64,000 nucleotides of DNA from Pseudomonas sessilinigenes (GTDB lineage Bacteria; Pseudomonadota; Gammaproteobacteria; Pseudomonadales; Pseudomonadaceae). Made by a program: the position numbers and the translations under genes. Shown piece by piece: positions 27,588-36,528 of this stretch. Every line of letters begins with the position of its first letter. Within the stretch, counting starts at the first letter, position 1. Where the stretch lies: the NCBI RefSeq assembly GCF_003850565.1, contig NZ_CP027706.1, forward strand, positions 5,456,001-5,520,000, written 5' to 3'. The notes beneath the pieces are model-generated. The model searched no databases, had not been told where the DNA came from, and was given only the letters and a program-made list of their open reading frames with translations.

Positions 27588-28232
27588 ATGGCGGCAGCAA
27601 CCTTTGCCAGTCTGAAAATCCAGCCCCCCAGTGAAAGCAACCTGGCAGTGACCGTGCTCGACCAGGAACTGCGCGTGATCCTGTTGACCGCGGCCAACCG
27701 CAACAGTGGCGTCACCAGCAGCAGCCTGAGCATGGCCAGTGAGCTGGCACGCACCAGCCGGGGCCGAGTACTGCTGGTGGATACCAGCCTGGGCGAGCAA
27801 AGCCTGACCCGGCGCCTGGGCCTGGACCAGCAACCGGGTTTTCTCGACCTGGCCCTGGCCAGTACCCCACCGCAGTTGAGTAGCTGCATTCATGACAGCC
27901 AGGAGCAGGACTTCGACTTCCTGCCCCTGGGTCGGCGCCAGCAGTACGCCGAACGCCTGACGCCCGAGCAGTTGCGCGACCTGCTGCAACTCCTGGCCGG
28001 GCAATACCGCTTCGTGATCATCGATGGCGACCCGGTGTACAGCAGTGGCGACATCCTCACCCTGAGTACCCAGGTCGATGGCGTGGTGCTGGTGGTGCGC
28101 AGCGAGGAAACCCGCTGGGAAGTGGCCCAGGCCGCGGCGCAACGGTTGATCCAGGCCGAAGCGAAGCTGATCGGCAGCGTGTTCAACGCCCGCAAGTACT
28201 ACATGCCCAAGTGGGTTTACGACCGCCTCTGA
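27588..28232 (+). CDS. CpsD-like P-loop protein with degenerate Walker A
   Basis: A 214-residue protein with the layout of the cytoplasmic kinase half of Wzc/CpsD. The core order is kept: VILLTAANRNSGVTSSSLSMASELA, then RGRVLLVDTSLGEQSLTRRLGL (Walker A'-type), LDLAL, and YRFVIIDGDPV (Walker B-like), then VDGVVLVVRSEETRW. The usual GEGKS(T/S) loop is replaced by NSGVTSS, so the nucleotide-gripping lysine is missing. The tail has only three tyrosines. It may regulate the separate Wzc-like protein without kinase activity. ATG 27588 has GGAG nine bases ahead and overlaps the upstream stop region. Confidence 0.75.
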   Translation: MAAATFASLKIQPPSESNLAVTVLDQELRVILLTAANRNSGVTSSSLSMASELARTSRGRVLLVDTSLGEQSLTRRLGLDQQPGFLDLALASTPPQLSSCIHDSQEQDFDFLPLGRRQQYAERLTPEQLRDLLQLLAGQYRFVIIDGDPVYSSGDILTLSTQVDGVVLVVRSEETRWEVAQAAAQRLIQAEAKLIGSVFNARKYYMPKWVYDRL

Positions 28233-28254
28233 CCGGTACAAGGACCGTGTAACC

Positions 28255-29277
28255 ATGAACAAGCCAAGACTCTCCCTGCTGAGCCTGTCACTGCTGCTGG
28301 CGGCCCTGGGTGGTTGCGCCGATCGCGAGCCGCAGCACATGCCGGTACAGATCCTCAGCGCCCCGGCCGATCAGGCCCAGCTCACCGAAGTCATGCCCAT
28401 CGAACAGGTGTTGCGTCCCCAGGACGTGCTGGACGTGATCTTCCATATCGGCACCACCAGCCAGACCCGCTACCTGGTGCAACCGGGCGACCAGGTCGAT
28501 GTGACCTTCATCAGCGCGCCGGAGCTTGGGGGCAACAAGCTGGTACTGCCCGATGGCAGCATCGACATGCCCTATATCGGCAATATCCAGGTCGCCGGGC
28601 TCTCCGCCGAACAGGCGCGCCAGGCCCTGCAAGCGCAGTACGCCAAGGTGTTGAAGAAGCCCCAGATCACTTTCTCGATCTCCCACGCCATGGCCCAGCT
28701 GGACAACCTGCGTACGAGCCTGACCAACCCGGCCACTGGCTTGAGTCGCGAAATCGTGGTGGGCTCCGATGGCCGCGCCAGCTTCCCGCTGCTGGGCAGC
28801 CTGTCCTTGCAGGGCAAGAGCCTGAGCGAGCTGCAAACCCTGATCAACCAGCGCTACGCCAAGGAAGTCGGTGCGGTGAGCGTCGACGTACTGCTCAAGA
28901 CCACCGCCGCCAACGAGGTCTTCGTCATGGGTGAAGTCGGCCAGCCGGGCGCTTACCCGGTACGCCGGCCGATTTCGGTGCTCGAGGCCCTGACCCTGGC
29001 CAAGGGCGCCGGCCCCACCGCGCGCCTGGACTCGGTAGTGATCCTGCGGCGCAAGGGCAGCGAAGTCGAGGCCCGGGTCTACGACGCCGACGCGGCGCTG
29101 GATGGCAAGGCCCTGCAGTTCGCCTACCTGCAGCCGGACGACATGCTCTACGTGCCCAAGACCCGCCTGGCCAAGGCCGGTGCACTGAGCAAGCAGTTGG
29201 CGGACGTGATCATGTTCCAGGGTGTCGGCTTCAGCTTCGGCTACCGCGTCGACAACAAAGAATCGAATAACAACTGA
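28255..29277 (+). CDS. Polysaccharide export outer-membrane lipoprotein (Wza-like)
   Basis: A 340-residue outer-membrane export protein. The signal peptide ends in the lipobox ALGGC, so C21 is lipidated. A Poly_export domain follows (RYLVQPGDQVDVTFISAPELG, LPDGSIDMPYIGNIQVAGLS), then SLBB-type segments (NEVFVMGEVGQPGAYPV and LQPDDMLYVPKT). Wza proteins form the octameric channel through which the polymer leaves. The gene is 22 bp after the CpsD-like gene and 10 bp before the Wzc-like gene. Confidence 0.9.
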   Translation: MNKPRLSLLSLSLLLAALGGCADREPQHMPVQILSAPADQAQLTEVMPIEQVLRPQDVLDVIFHIGTTSQTRYLVQPGDQVDVTFISAPELGGNKLVLPDGSIDMPYIGNIQVAGLSAEQARQALQAQYAKVLKKPQITFSISHAMAQLDNLRTSLTNPATGLSREIVVGSDGRASFPLLGSLSLQGKSLSELQTLINQRYAKEVGAVSVDVLLKTTAANEVFVMGEVGQPGAYPVRRPISVLEALTLAKGAGPTARLDSVVILRRKGSEVEARVYDADAALDGKALQFAYLQPDDMLYVPKTRLAKAGALSKQLADVIMFQGVGFSFGYRVDNKESNNN

Positions 29278-29287
29278 GTTCGCCTCG

Positions 29288-30880
29288 ATGACCAAGATCG
29301 AAAACTACCTGCACGAGTTCCTCCTCGTGTTCTTCGTCAATCGGCGCCTGATCAAGCGGGTATTCCTGGGCTTCGCCCTGCTCGCTCTGTTGCTGCCGCT
29401 GGTGCTCAAGCAGAGCTTCGAGATCACTGCCGAAGTCATCGTGCAGTCCAAGAAGCTGTCGCAGACCGACGCCAACACCGTGCTCGCCCCGGATGCCGAC
29501 AAGTTCATCCCGCCTTCGCTGGCGGATATGGAGACCGAGAGCAATATCCTGCGCTCGCCGACCCTGATCCGCGACACCATCGACCAACTGCGTCGCGAGG
29601 GCCAGTTCAGTGGCAGCGAAGGCCTGTTGAGCAAGCTGGTGCTCAAGCCGATCCGCAGCATCCTGGTGGACCCGCTGCGCAACTATGTGATCAATCCGGC
29701 CCGCGGTTTCTTCGGCCTGGCAGTGGACCCGGTACGCGATACCAGCCTGGACGCCTTCACCGACCAGGCGGTCAAGGATCTGAAGATCGGCACCCTGCCC
29801 GGCTCCAACGTGATCTCCATCGTCTATAGCAGCCCGTCCGCCGCCGAGGGCACGCGCTTTGTCGAGCGCCTGCTGGCCAACTACCTCAAGAGCCGCCAGG
29901 ACCTGCAATCCAATGAACTGCCCGAGGCCTTCTACGAACAGAAGAAGGCCCAGTACCAGTCACGCCTCGACGATCTGGAGGGCAAGCGCCAGGCATTGCT
30001 GGAAGCAGCCCATGCCTCCGATCCCAAGGAGGAGATCACCTTCCGCCTCAATGCCATCAACACCGAGGAGCAGTCGCTCAACGGCTACCGTGACCAGGCC
30101 CTGGAAAGCCAGCGCCGCCTGGACTACCTGCAGAAAAGCCTGGACGCTGCACGCAAGGCCGGCCTGACCGACTACACCTTTCCCTTCGCCTTCGCCAACA
30201 CCGTGGACAACGTTGCCTACGAAGACCGCGAGATCAAGCACCTGGGCGAGCAGTTGACCAACCTGGTGAGCCAGTACGGCACCACCGCCGATACCTACCG
30301 CGCCGACAGCGTGCCAATGCAGCAACAGCGCGAGCAGATCGTCCGGGCCCGGGCGCAGTTCCTCAAGGTCGTGGAGAACCGCGTCCGCGAACGCAGCAGC
30401 GAATTGCAGATCACCCAGTCGGTGATCGCCCAGAAAACCACGCGGATCAACGACTACAAGACCCGTGTGCGCGACCTGCAGGAAGTGCTGAGCAAGCTGC
30501 GCCAGCTGGACACCGAGATCGATGCCCTGCACAAGGCCTTCTTCACCTACACCCAGCGCTATGAAGAGAGCCGCGGCGAGCGCCTGATCAGCGGCGAGCT
30601 GTCCAATGCGCGAGTCCTGAGCCAGCCCTACGAACCCAGCGAAGCGGCTTTCCCCAAACCGATGCTGATCATCCCCCTGGGTCTTTTGACCGGGCTGCTC
30701 CTGGCCATCGCCCTGGGTTATGTCTATGAGTTCTTCGACCATCGCTTCAAGCATCCGGCCCAGGTCAGCGACCATCTCGGCCTGCCCGTGCTGATGGTGC
30801 TCAACGCGGTCGAAACCCCGCAGCTCAACCCCTACCCACGCTGGACCTGGCGCTGGGCCTGGCATTGGGCCAAACAGTGA
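29288..30880 (+). CDS. Wzc-like chain-length/export protein lacking kinase domain
   Basis: A 530-residue polysaccharide co-polymerase. A membrane helix at about 25-42 (FLGFALLALLLPLVLK) is followed by the Wzz domain, a long coiled-coil periplasmic region (about 200-430, with ESQRRLDYLQKSLD and ERSSELQITQSVIAQKT) and a second helix (MLIIPLGLLTGLLLAIALGY). There is no C-terminal P-loop; that part is encoded separately and is degenerate. It should set polymer length and bridge to Wza. ATG 29288 fits the family N terminus better than in-frame codons upstream. Confidence 0.87.
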   Translation: MTKIENYLHEFLLVFFVNRRLIKRVFLGFALLALLLPLVLKQSFEITAEVIVQSKKLSQTDANTVLAPDADKFIPPSLADMETESNILRSPTLIRDTIDQLRREGQFSGSEGLLSKLVLKPIRSILVDPLRNYVINPARGFFGLAVDPVRDTSLDAFTDQAVKDLKIGTLPGSNVISIVYSSPSAAEGTRFVERLLANYLKSRQDLQSNELPEAFYEQKKAQYQSRLDDLEGKRQALLEAAHASDPKEEITFRLNAINTEEQSLNGYRDQALESQRRLDYLQKSLDAARKAGLTDYTFPFAFANTVDNVAYEDREIKHLGEQLTNLVSQYGTTADTYRADSVPMQQQREQIVRARAQFLKVVENRVRERSSELQITQSVIAQKTTRINDYKTRVRDLQEVLSKLRQLDTEIDALHKAFFTYTQRYEESRGERLISGELSNARVLSQPYEPSEAAFPKPMLIIPLGLLTGLLLAIALGYVYEFFDHRFKHPAQVSDHLGLPVLMVLNAVETPQLNPYPRWTWRWAWHWAKQ

Positions 30881-31992
30881 ACGACTTGAGCATGGCCGCG
30901 CAGCCTATCGTGCATCTGATCCACAGCGGTGGCTTCTATGGCGCCGAGCGCATGTTGCTGGATCACTGCCTGATCACCCCGGGCGAGCATCGGGTGGTGT
31001 TCATCGATGCTCCGCTGGCGTTGCTGCAGCGTTTTGCCGAGGCCGGCGTGCCCAGCCACAATTGCCGGAGCCTGAAGGAGCTGCTGGCCCATCTGCGCCA
31101 GCAGCCCGGGCTGCTCAATGCCCACAACTTCAAGGCCCAGGTGTTCGCCTGGGCCTGTGCCAGGCGCCTGCAACTGCCGCTGGTAATGACCCAGCACGGT
31201 TTCACCCCGCGCAGCCTGAAGCAGAAGCTCTATACCTGGACCAGCCTGCGCCTGTGTCGCAGCAGCCACGTACGCCGGGTGGTGTGCGTCGCCCAGAGTA
31301 TCGCCCGCCTGCATCTGCAGGCAGGCGTCGCCGAAGCCAAGCTGCTGGTGATTCCCAACGGCCTGCCGGAACCGGCCCCGGCCATCGCCACGGGCAACCA
31401 GGCTCCGCCCCTGCATGACGCTCCGGTGCGGCGCGACGAGCAGGAACCCCTGGTGGGTTTCGTTGGGCGCCTGAGCGGGGAAAAAGGCCCGGATCTGTTT
31501 CTCGATGCCTTGATCGGCCTGTGCCAGCAACGCCCCTCCCTCAAGGCGGTGCTCCTGGGCGATGGCGAGCAGAACGCGATCCTGCGCCAGCGCATCGAGG
31601 CCGCCGGCTTGTCCCTGCGTATCCTGCTACCGGGCTACCAGAGCAATATGCAGCCCTGGCTCAAGCGCCTCAACGTGCTGGTGATCAGCTCACGCACCGA
31701 AGGCACGCCGATGATCCTGCTCGAAGCCATGCAGGTCGGGACTCCGGTAGCGGCCTTTGCCGTCGGCGGCATTCCCGATGTCCTGCAGCATCGGCACAAC
31801 GGCCTGCTGGCCACGCCCCTGGACAGCGAGGAACTGGCCCGCTGCATCGGCGAGTTGCTGGACGATCCAATCCAGGCCCGGAGCCTGGCCGAGGCGGCTC
31901 GTGTCACCCAGCGCCAGCACCATCACCTGCCCACCCTGGCCAAGCGCTGGGATGAGCTGTACCGCGTTGCCAGAGAGACTACCCCGGTATGA
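30877..31992 (+). CDS. Glycosyltransferase family 4
   Basis: A 371-residue GT-B enzyme. The C-terminal donor domain shows GFVGRLSGEKGPDLFLDAL, VLLGDGEQNAIL and the GT4 signature SSRTEGTPMILLEAMQVGTPVAAFAVGGI with the E-x7-E pair. The N terminus has the GGFYGAERM acceptor motif. GTG 30877 overlaps the upstream stop (GTGA); ATG 30892 is the alternative. It adds one sugar of the repeat unit; the donor is not known. Confidence 0.87.
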   Translation: MNDLSMAAQPIVHLIHSGGFYGAERMLLDHCLITPGEHRVVFIDAPLALLQRFAEAGVPSHNCRSLKELLAHLRQQPGLLNAHNFKAQVFAWACARRLQLPLVMTQHGFTPRSLKQKLYTWTSLRLCRSSHVRRVVCVAQSIARLHLQAGVAEAKLLVIPNGLPEPAPAIATGNQAPPLHDAPVRRDEQEPLVGFVGRLSGEKGPDLFLDALIGLCQQRPSLKAVLLGDGEQNAILRQRIEAAGLSLRILLPGYQSNMQPWLKRLNVLVISSRTEGTPMILLEAMQVGTPVAAFAVGGIPDVLQHRHNGLLATPLDSEELARCIGELLDDPIQARSLAEAARVTQRQHHHLPTLAKRWDELYRVARETTPV

Positions 31993-33335
31993 TCGCCGCA
32001 CCTTTTCTCGGTTTGCTCCTGGGCCTGGCCGGCCTGGCCTTGCTTGCCAGCCCGTGGCCATTCCTGGCACCACTGGTGGTGGTCGGGATGTTCGGCCTGG
32101 CCCTGCTCTATCGTCGTCCGGCCTGGGGCCTGCTGGGGATCTGCGCACTGGTGCCTTTCGAGGGGCTGTTCAAGGACAGTGCTTTTTCCGGGGCCAAGCT
32201 GCTGGGCGCCTCGCTGATCCTGATCATGCTGTTCAAGCTGTTGTTGCGGCAGATCCCCGAGACCCGCCTGGGCAGCAACCTGTGGCGCGCCCTGGGGCCG
32301 TTCCTGCTGTGCCTGCTCTTGAGCCTGATGTACAGCGAGAACCTGGCCGTCTCCCTGGACAGCCTGCGAGAGCTGGCCGTGGGCCTGGTGCTGTTCTTCG
32401 TGACCTTGCTGATTGCCCGTGAGATCAACCTGCTGATGCTCTGCCGCCTGTTGGCGGTCAGCGTGGCCATTACCTGCGTGATCGCGCTGGTTTCCGCCAA
32501 GTACCAGGTGGGCGGCCGGGCCATCGGCCTGCTGCAGGACGCCAACTACTTTGCCCTGCTGATCGCCATGGCCGTGCCACCGGCGATCCTGCTCGCCTTG
32601 CGTTCGCCCCACTGGCTGGAGCGCCTGTTCTGGGTGGCCATCAGCCTGACCCTGATGGCTGGGATGACCAAGACCGACTCGCGCTCCGGCCTGCTGGTGG
32701 TGCTGTTCACCATCGCCATCGGGGCCTGGCATTACCGCGACCGCCTCAAGCGCCTGCGGCCCAAGCACCTGGGCTTCGCCATGTTCGCCGTGGCGATCGT
32801 CGTGCCCCTGGGTATCGCCGCGCTGCCGGCCGACTATGTGGCGCGGATCAAGTCCCTGGGCATGCTCAAGTCCGGTTCGCACTCGGCGGACACCTCCCTG
32901 GGTCGTCGGACCTCCTACCTGGTGGTCGGTAGCCAGATGATCCGCGAGAACCCACTGCTGGGCTCAGGCCTGGGTACCTTCCCGATCCATTACGCGCAAA
33001 CCGGCTTCGCCAGCAGTTTCTCGGAAAACCTCAACGAGCCGGACCTGTATCGCCGGGCCCACAACACCTATCTGGAACTGTTCAGCGAGCTGGGCATTCC
33101 CGGCGGCCTGAGCTTCGTGGCGCTGCTGCTCATGGGGCTGCGCAATTTCGAGCGCTCGCGCCAGGCGTTCCTCGCCCGGGGCGCCCGGGAGCAGGCCGAC
33201 CTTGTCACGCACCTGGGGCTGAGCCTGTTGGCACTGGCGGTGTTCCTGCTGTTCCTCAGCGCACCGAACCACAAGTACCTGTGGATCTTCCTGGCCTTGT
33301 CCAGCGTGCTGCGGCGTGAGGCCGAGCAAGCGTGA
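31989..33335 (+). CDS. O-antigen ligase/polymerase-like protein (Wzy family)
   Basis: A 448-residue protein with about twelve hydrophobic helices and a large periplasmic loop carrying the Wzy_C/O-antigen-ligase motif (TDSRSGLLVVLF, then NPLLGSGLGTFPIHYAQ and RRAHNTYLELFSELGIPGG, with the conserved histidine of HN). In a Wzx/Wzy operon it is the likely polymerase of the repeat unit. The start codon overlaps the GT4 stop (ATGA). Confidence 0.85.
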   Translation: MIAAPFLGLLLGLAGLALLASPWPFLAPLVVVGMFGLALLYRRPAWGLLGICALVPFEGLFKDSAFSGAKLLGASLILIMLFKLLLRQIPETRLGSNLWRALGPFLLCLLLSLMYSENLAVSLDSLRELAVGLVLFFVTLLIAREINLLMLCRLLAVSVAITCVIALVSAKYQVGGRAIGLLQDANYFALLIAMAVPPAILLALRSPHWLERLFWVAISLTLMAGMTKTDSRSGLLVVLFTIAIGAWHYRDRLKRLRPKHLGFAMFAVAIVVPLGIAALPADYVARIKSLGMLKSGSHSADTSLGRRTSYLVVGSQMIRENPLLGSGLGTFPIHYAQTGFASSFSENLNEPDLYRRAHNTYLELFSELGIPGGLSFVALLLMGLRNFERSRQAFLARGAREQADLVTHLGLSLLALAVFLLFLSAPNHKYLWIFLALSSVLRREAEQA

Positions 33336-33439
33336 TGAGGCACCGTTACTCGGGGCGCGAGCGCCGCAAGAAAGTCGTCCTGGCGTCGCGACGCCAAGGC
33401 GAGCATGTCATCAGCGAGATCCTGCCAAGGGAGGCTGCA

Positions 33440-34399
33440 ATGCAACGGATCAGCGTGATCGTGCCCATGTACAACGAGGCGCGACACATCGAGCGAACCC
33501 TGGGCAGCGTGTTGCGCGCCGCCCGGGCGGCCGACATGGACTGCGAGCTGATCGTGGTCGACAACGGCTCCACCGACCAGGGACCACAACGGGCCAGGGA
33601 ACTGGGTGCCCAGGTCCTGCCATGCCCCGGGCTGAGCATCGGGGCCTTGCGCAATCGCGGCGCCGCCGTCGCCACTGGCGACTGCCTGGCCTTTCTCGAT
33701 GCCGACATCGAAGTACCCGGCAACTGGCTGCAACTCTGGCAACGCAACCAGGCGCAGGCCGAGGTTTTCGCCCTGGATTGTGCCGCCCCTGCCAGCGCTC
33801 CCTGGTTCGCCCGGGCCTGGCAGCGACGCAGCCTGGCGGCCGGGGGCAAGGCTCGCCTGTTGCAGTGGATGCCTACGCCCAACCTTTGCCTGAAGCGCGA
33901 ATGGTTCGAGCGTGTCGGCGGTTTCGACGAACAACTGCGTACCGGCGAGGACAAGGACTTCGGCCTGCGCCTGAACGCCGCCGGAGCACGGCAGTTGAGC
34001 CTGGCCCAGCCCCAGGTGCTGCACTGGGGGTTCGAAGCCAGCTGGAGCGAATGGGCCGCCAAGGAACGCTGGCGCCAGGGCAGCCATGTGCAATTGCTCA
34101 AGAGCGCCGGGCCGAGCCTGCGCCTGCTGCGCTTCCCACTGCTGTGCCTGGCGTGTGCCTTGTTCAGCCTGATGGCCGTGCTGGCGCTGCTGTTGGGCCA
34201 GGGGGGCGGCGCCTTGCTGTACCTGGCCTTGGCCGCGCTCGCGCCCCTGCTCCTGGCCCTGCGCCAGGGGTGGCGCCAGCGCGACCCGCTGTTTGTCCTG
34301 CAACTCTGGCTGCTGCACTGGGTGCGCCTGTACCTGGGGGCCTCGGCCCTGATCCAGGGTCTGTTCAACCGTTCTGTCAGGAGGCCCGACCGTGGCTAA
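33440..34399 (+). CDS. Glycosyltransferase family 2
   Basis: A 319-residue GT-A enzyme. The N terminus SVIVPMYNEARHIERTL, DNGSTDQGPQ, the metal site LAFLDADIEV and GGFDEQLRTGEDKDFGLRL are standard. Three hydrophobic segments close the protein. ATG 33440 is chosen because it carries a strong AAGGGAGG five bases ahead and begins at the family start; an ATG at 33332 that overlaps the polymerase gene gives a 36-residue basic extension without family match. Confidence 0.85.
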   Translation: MQRISVIVPMYNEARHIERTLGSVLRAARAADMDCELIVVDNGSTDQGPQRARELGAQVLPCPGLSIGALRNRGAAVATGDCLAFLDADIEVPGNWLQLWQRNQAQAEVFALDCAAPASAPWFARAWQRRSLAAGGKARLLQWMPTPNLCLKREWFERVGGFDEQLRTGEDKDFGLRLNAAGARQLSLAQPQVLHWGFEASWSEWAAKERWRQGSHVQLLKSAGPSLRLLRFPLLCLACALFSLMAVLALLLGQGGGALLYLALAALAPLLLALRQGWRQRDPLFVLQLWLLHWVRLYLGASALIQGLFNRSVRRPDRG

Positions 34400-35528
34400 G
34401 ATTCTTTTCTGGCTTTGCCTGCTGTTGCCCTTCTATGCCTGGGTGGGTTATCCGCTGCTGCTGGGCCTGCTCAGCCTGTTCGTGCGCCCACGCCCTGCGA
34501 TGCAGGGCCAGCCGCTATCGGTCAGCGTGATCATCGCCGCTCATAACGAAGGACCGCATATCCAGCACAAGCTCCAGACCCTGCTGCAACAGGATTACCC
34601 GGCCACCGACCTGCAGATCATCCTGGCCAGCGATGGCTCCAGCGACGAGACCGTGGCCATTGCCCTGGGCCTGCGCGACTCACGGGTCCTGGTGCTGGAT
34701 CTGCCGCGGGTGGGCAAGGCCGGGGCCCTCAACGCCGCGGTAGAGTTGGCACGCAATGACATCCTGGTGTTCACCGATGCCGACAACCAGTGGTCCACCG
34801 ACACCCTGGGCAAGCTCCTGGAGCCCCTGGCCGATCCGCAGGTAGGCGCCTGCGGTGGGCATATGATCATCCCCCGGCCCGGGCACAACCTGAGCCTGGG
34901 AGATAGCTTGTACCGGCATTACGAAGCCTGGTTGCGCCAGGCCGAGAATCGTACCGGCTGCATGGTTTCAGCCGACGGCGCGTTGCTGGCCCTGCGCCGG
35001 GAACTGTTCCAGCGGATTCCGGCCGAGGTCAACGATGACTTTTTCATCAGCACCTGCGCCCCGGTGGCGGGCAAGCGCATCGTCTATGTGGAGCAAGCCC
35101 AGGTGCTGGACCAGGGCGTGGATGAAGCCGACAAACAATACCGCCGACGCCTGCGGGTCACCGTGGGCGGCTTGCAGAGCCTGGCCCAGCGCCGGGAGCT
35201 GATGAATCCATGGCGCCACGGCGCCTATGCCATTGCCCTGATCAGCCACAAGCTGATCCGGCGCCTGGCACCGGTGTTGTTGTTGCCACTGTTGCTGAGC
35301 AACCTGTTGCTGTGGGACGCCGGCCCCTTCTATAGCGCGTTGCTGGTTGCCCAACTGGCGGGTTATGGCGCGGGCCTCCTGGGCTTGCTGGACTCGCGCG
35401 GACGCCTGCCCAAGGTGTTTCGCCTGGCCGGATTCATCCTGGTGACCCTGGCGGGCATGAGCATGGGCCTCTGGCAGTTCCTCCGCGGGCAGCGCTATGC
35501 CCTGTGGAACCCACAGCAGAATCGCTGA
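34392..35528 (+). CDS. Membrane glycosyltransferase family 2
   Basis: A 378-residue processive-type GT2 with an N-terminal helix (FWLCLLLPFYAWVGYPLLL) and three or four C-terminal helices. The catalytic core holds SVIIAAHNEGPHIQHKLQTLL, SDGSSDET, VFTDADNQWS (DxD) and VNDDFFISTCAP, with KQYRRRLRV at the position of the QxxRW motif. It overlaps the preceding GT2 by 8 bp. Confidence 0.86.
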   Translation: MAKILFWLCLLLPFYAWVGYPLLLGLLSLFVRPRPAMQGQPLSVSVIIAAHNEGPHIQHKLQTLLQQDYPATDLQIILASDGSSDETVAIALGLRDSRVLVLDLPRVGKAGALNAAVELARNDILVFTDADNQWSTDTLGKLLEPLADPQVGACGGHMIIPRPGHNLSLGDSLYRHYEAWLRQAENRTGCMVSADGALLALRRELFQRIPAEVNDDFFISTCAPVAGKRIVYVEQAQVLDQGVDEADKQYRRRLRVTVGGLQSLAQRRELMNPWRHGAYAIALISHKLIRRLAPVLLLPLLLSNLLLWDAGPFYSALLVAQLAGYGAGLLGLLDSRGRLPKVFRLAGFILVTLAGMSMGLWQFLRGQRYALWNPQQNR

Positions 35529-35535
35529 GGTGAAG

Positions 35536-36528
35536 GTGAAACTGATTTTCAAGCGCCTGCTGGGCAGTGCCTACCTGCACAGTGTCGGGCGCCGCCGCCT
35601 GAGCGATTGCTCGGTGATACTGATGCTGCACCGGGTGCTCGCCGATTCCACCGCGGCGAGCCTGCCCCACCGTGCGCCATTATGTGTCGGCCAGGCGCAA
35701 TTCGAGCATTTGCTGCGCTGGTTGCGCCGGCATTTCGACTGTGTGCCGCTGCAGCAACTGCTGGAGCTGCCCGGTGGCGACCGCCCCCGGATAGCCCTGA
35801 CCTTCGACGATGGCTGGCGCGACAACGCAGAAGTGGCCCACCCGCTGCTGGAGCGCTACGAAGTGCCGGCAAGCATCTTCCTGTCCACCGATTTCATCGG
35901 TCGCAGCCAGGGCTTCTGGTGGGAGTCCATTGGCGAGACCCTGTGGCAGCAACCCAACGCCAGCGCAAGCCAGCCACTGCTGGACTACCTGCGAATGTTG
36001 CAACTGCCCCCGCCCGCAGCCTTGCTGCAAACGGCCGCCAGCGTGGCTCGCAGTCGTGTCCTGGGTGGCTACCTGCAACGCCTCAAGCAACTGGACCCGG
36101 TCACCCTGCAAGCCCTGGCCGACAGTTGTCCGGCCGGCGCCGCGCCCCATGCCATGGACTGGAGCCAGGTCAAGCAGCTGGAACGTTCCGGGCTGGTGTC
36201 TTTCGGCCCCCACGGGGCCAGCCATGGCATTCTCACGCGTCTCGATCCGCTCGCCCTGCGCAGTGATCTGAAGCGCTCCCATGACGCGCTACGCAAGCAT
36301 TGCCAGGCCCCCCTGGAGATCTACTGCTATCCCAATGGCGATCACAACCTGCAGGTGCGCAGCGCCGTCGCCGAGCTGGGCTATCGCTATGCCCTGGGCA
36401 CCCAACCCGGCCTGATCGAGGCAGGTGACAACCCATGGCTGGCCCTGCCACGAATCGATGTCAGCCATGCCAGCGCCGCCCATCCGGGGCTCCTGGCCTG
36501 GCGCTTGCTGAAGGGGGCGCGGGCATGA
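35536..36528 (+). CDS. NodB-type polysaccharide deacetylase
   Basis: A 330-residue carbohydrate esterase 4 protein. Motif 1 is ALTFDDGWRDNAEV with the two metal/catalytic aspartates; motif 2 is HGASH; the substrate loop has CYPNGDHNLQVRSAVAELGYRYALG. Such enzymes remove N- or O-acetyl groups from the polymer or a lipid-linked precursor. No clear signal peptide is present, so it may work in the cytoplasm. GTG 35536 has GAGG five bases ahead; GTG 35530 is also possible. Confidence 0.8.
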   Translation: MKLIFKRLLGSAYLHSVGRRRLSDCSVILMLHRVLADSTAASLPHRAPLCVGQAQFEHLLRWLRRHFDCVPLQQLLELPGGDRPRIALTFDDGWRDNAEVAHPLLERYEVPASIFLSTDFIGRSQGFWWESIGETLWQQPNASASQPLLDYLRMLQLPPPAALLQTAASVARSRVLGGYLQRLKQLDPVTLQALADSCPAGAAPHAMDWSQVKQLERSGLVSFGPHGASHGILTRLDPLALRSDLKRSHDALRKHCQAPLEIYCYPNGDHNLQVRSAVAELGYRYALGTQPGLIEAGDNPWLALPRIDVSHASAAHPGLLAWRLLKGARA

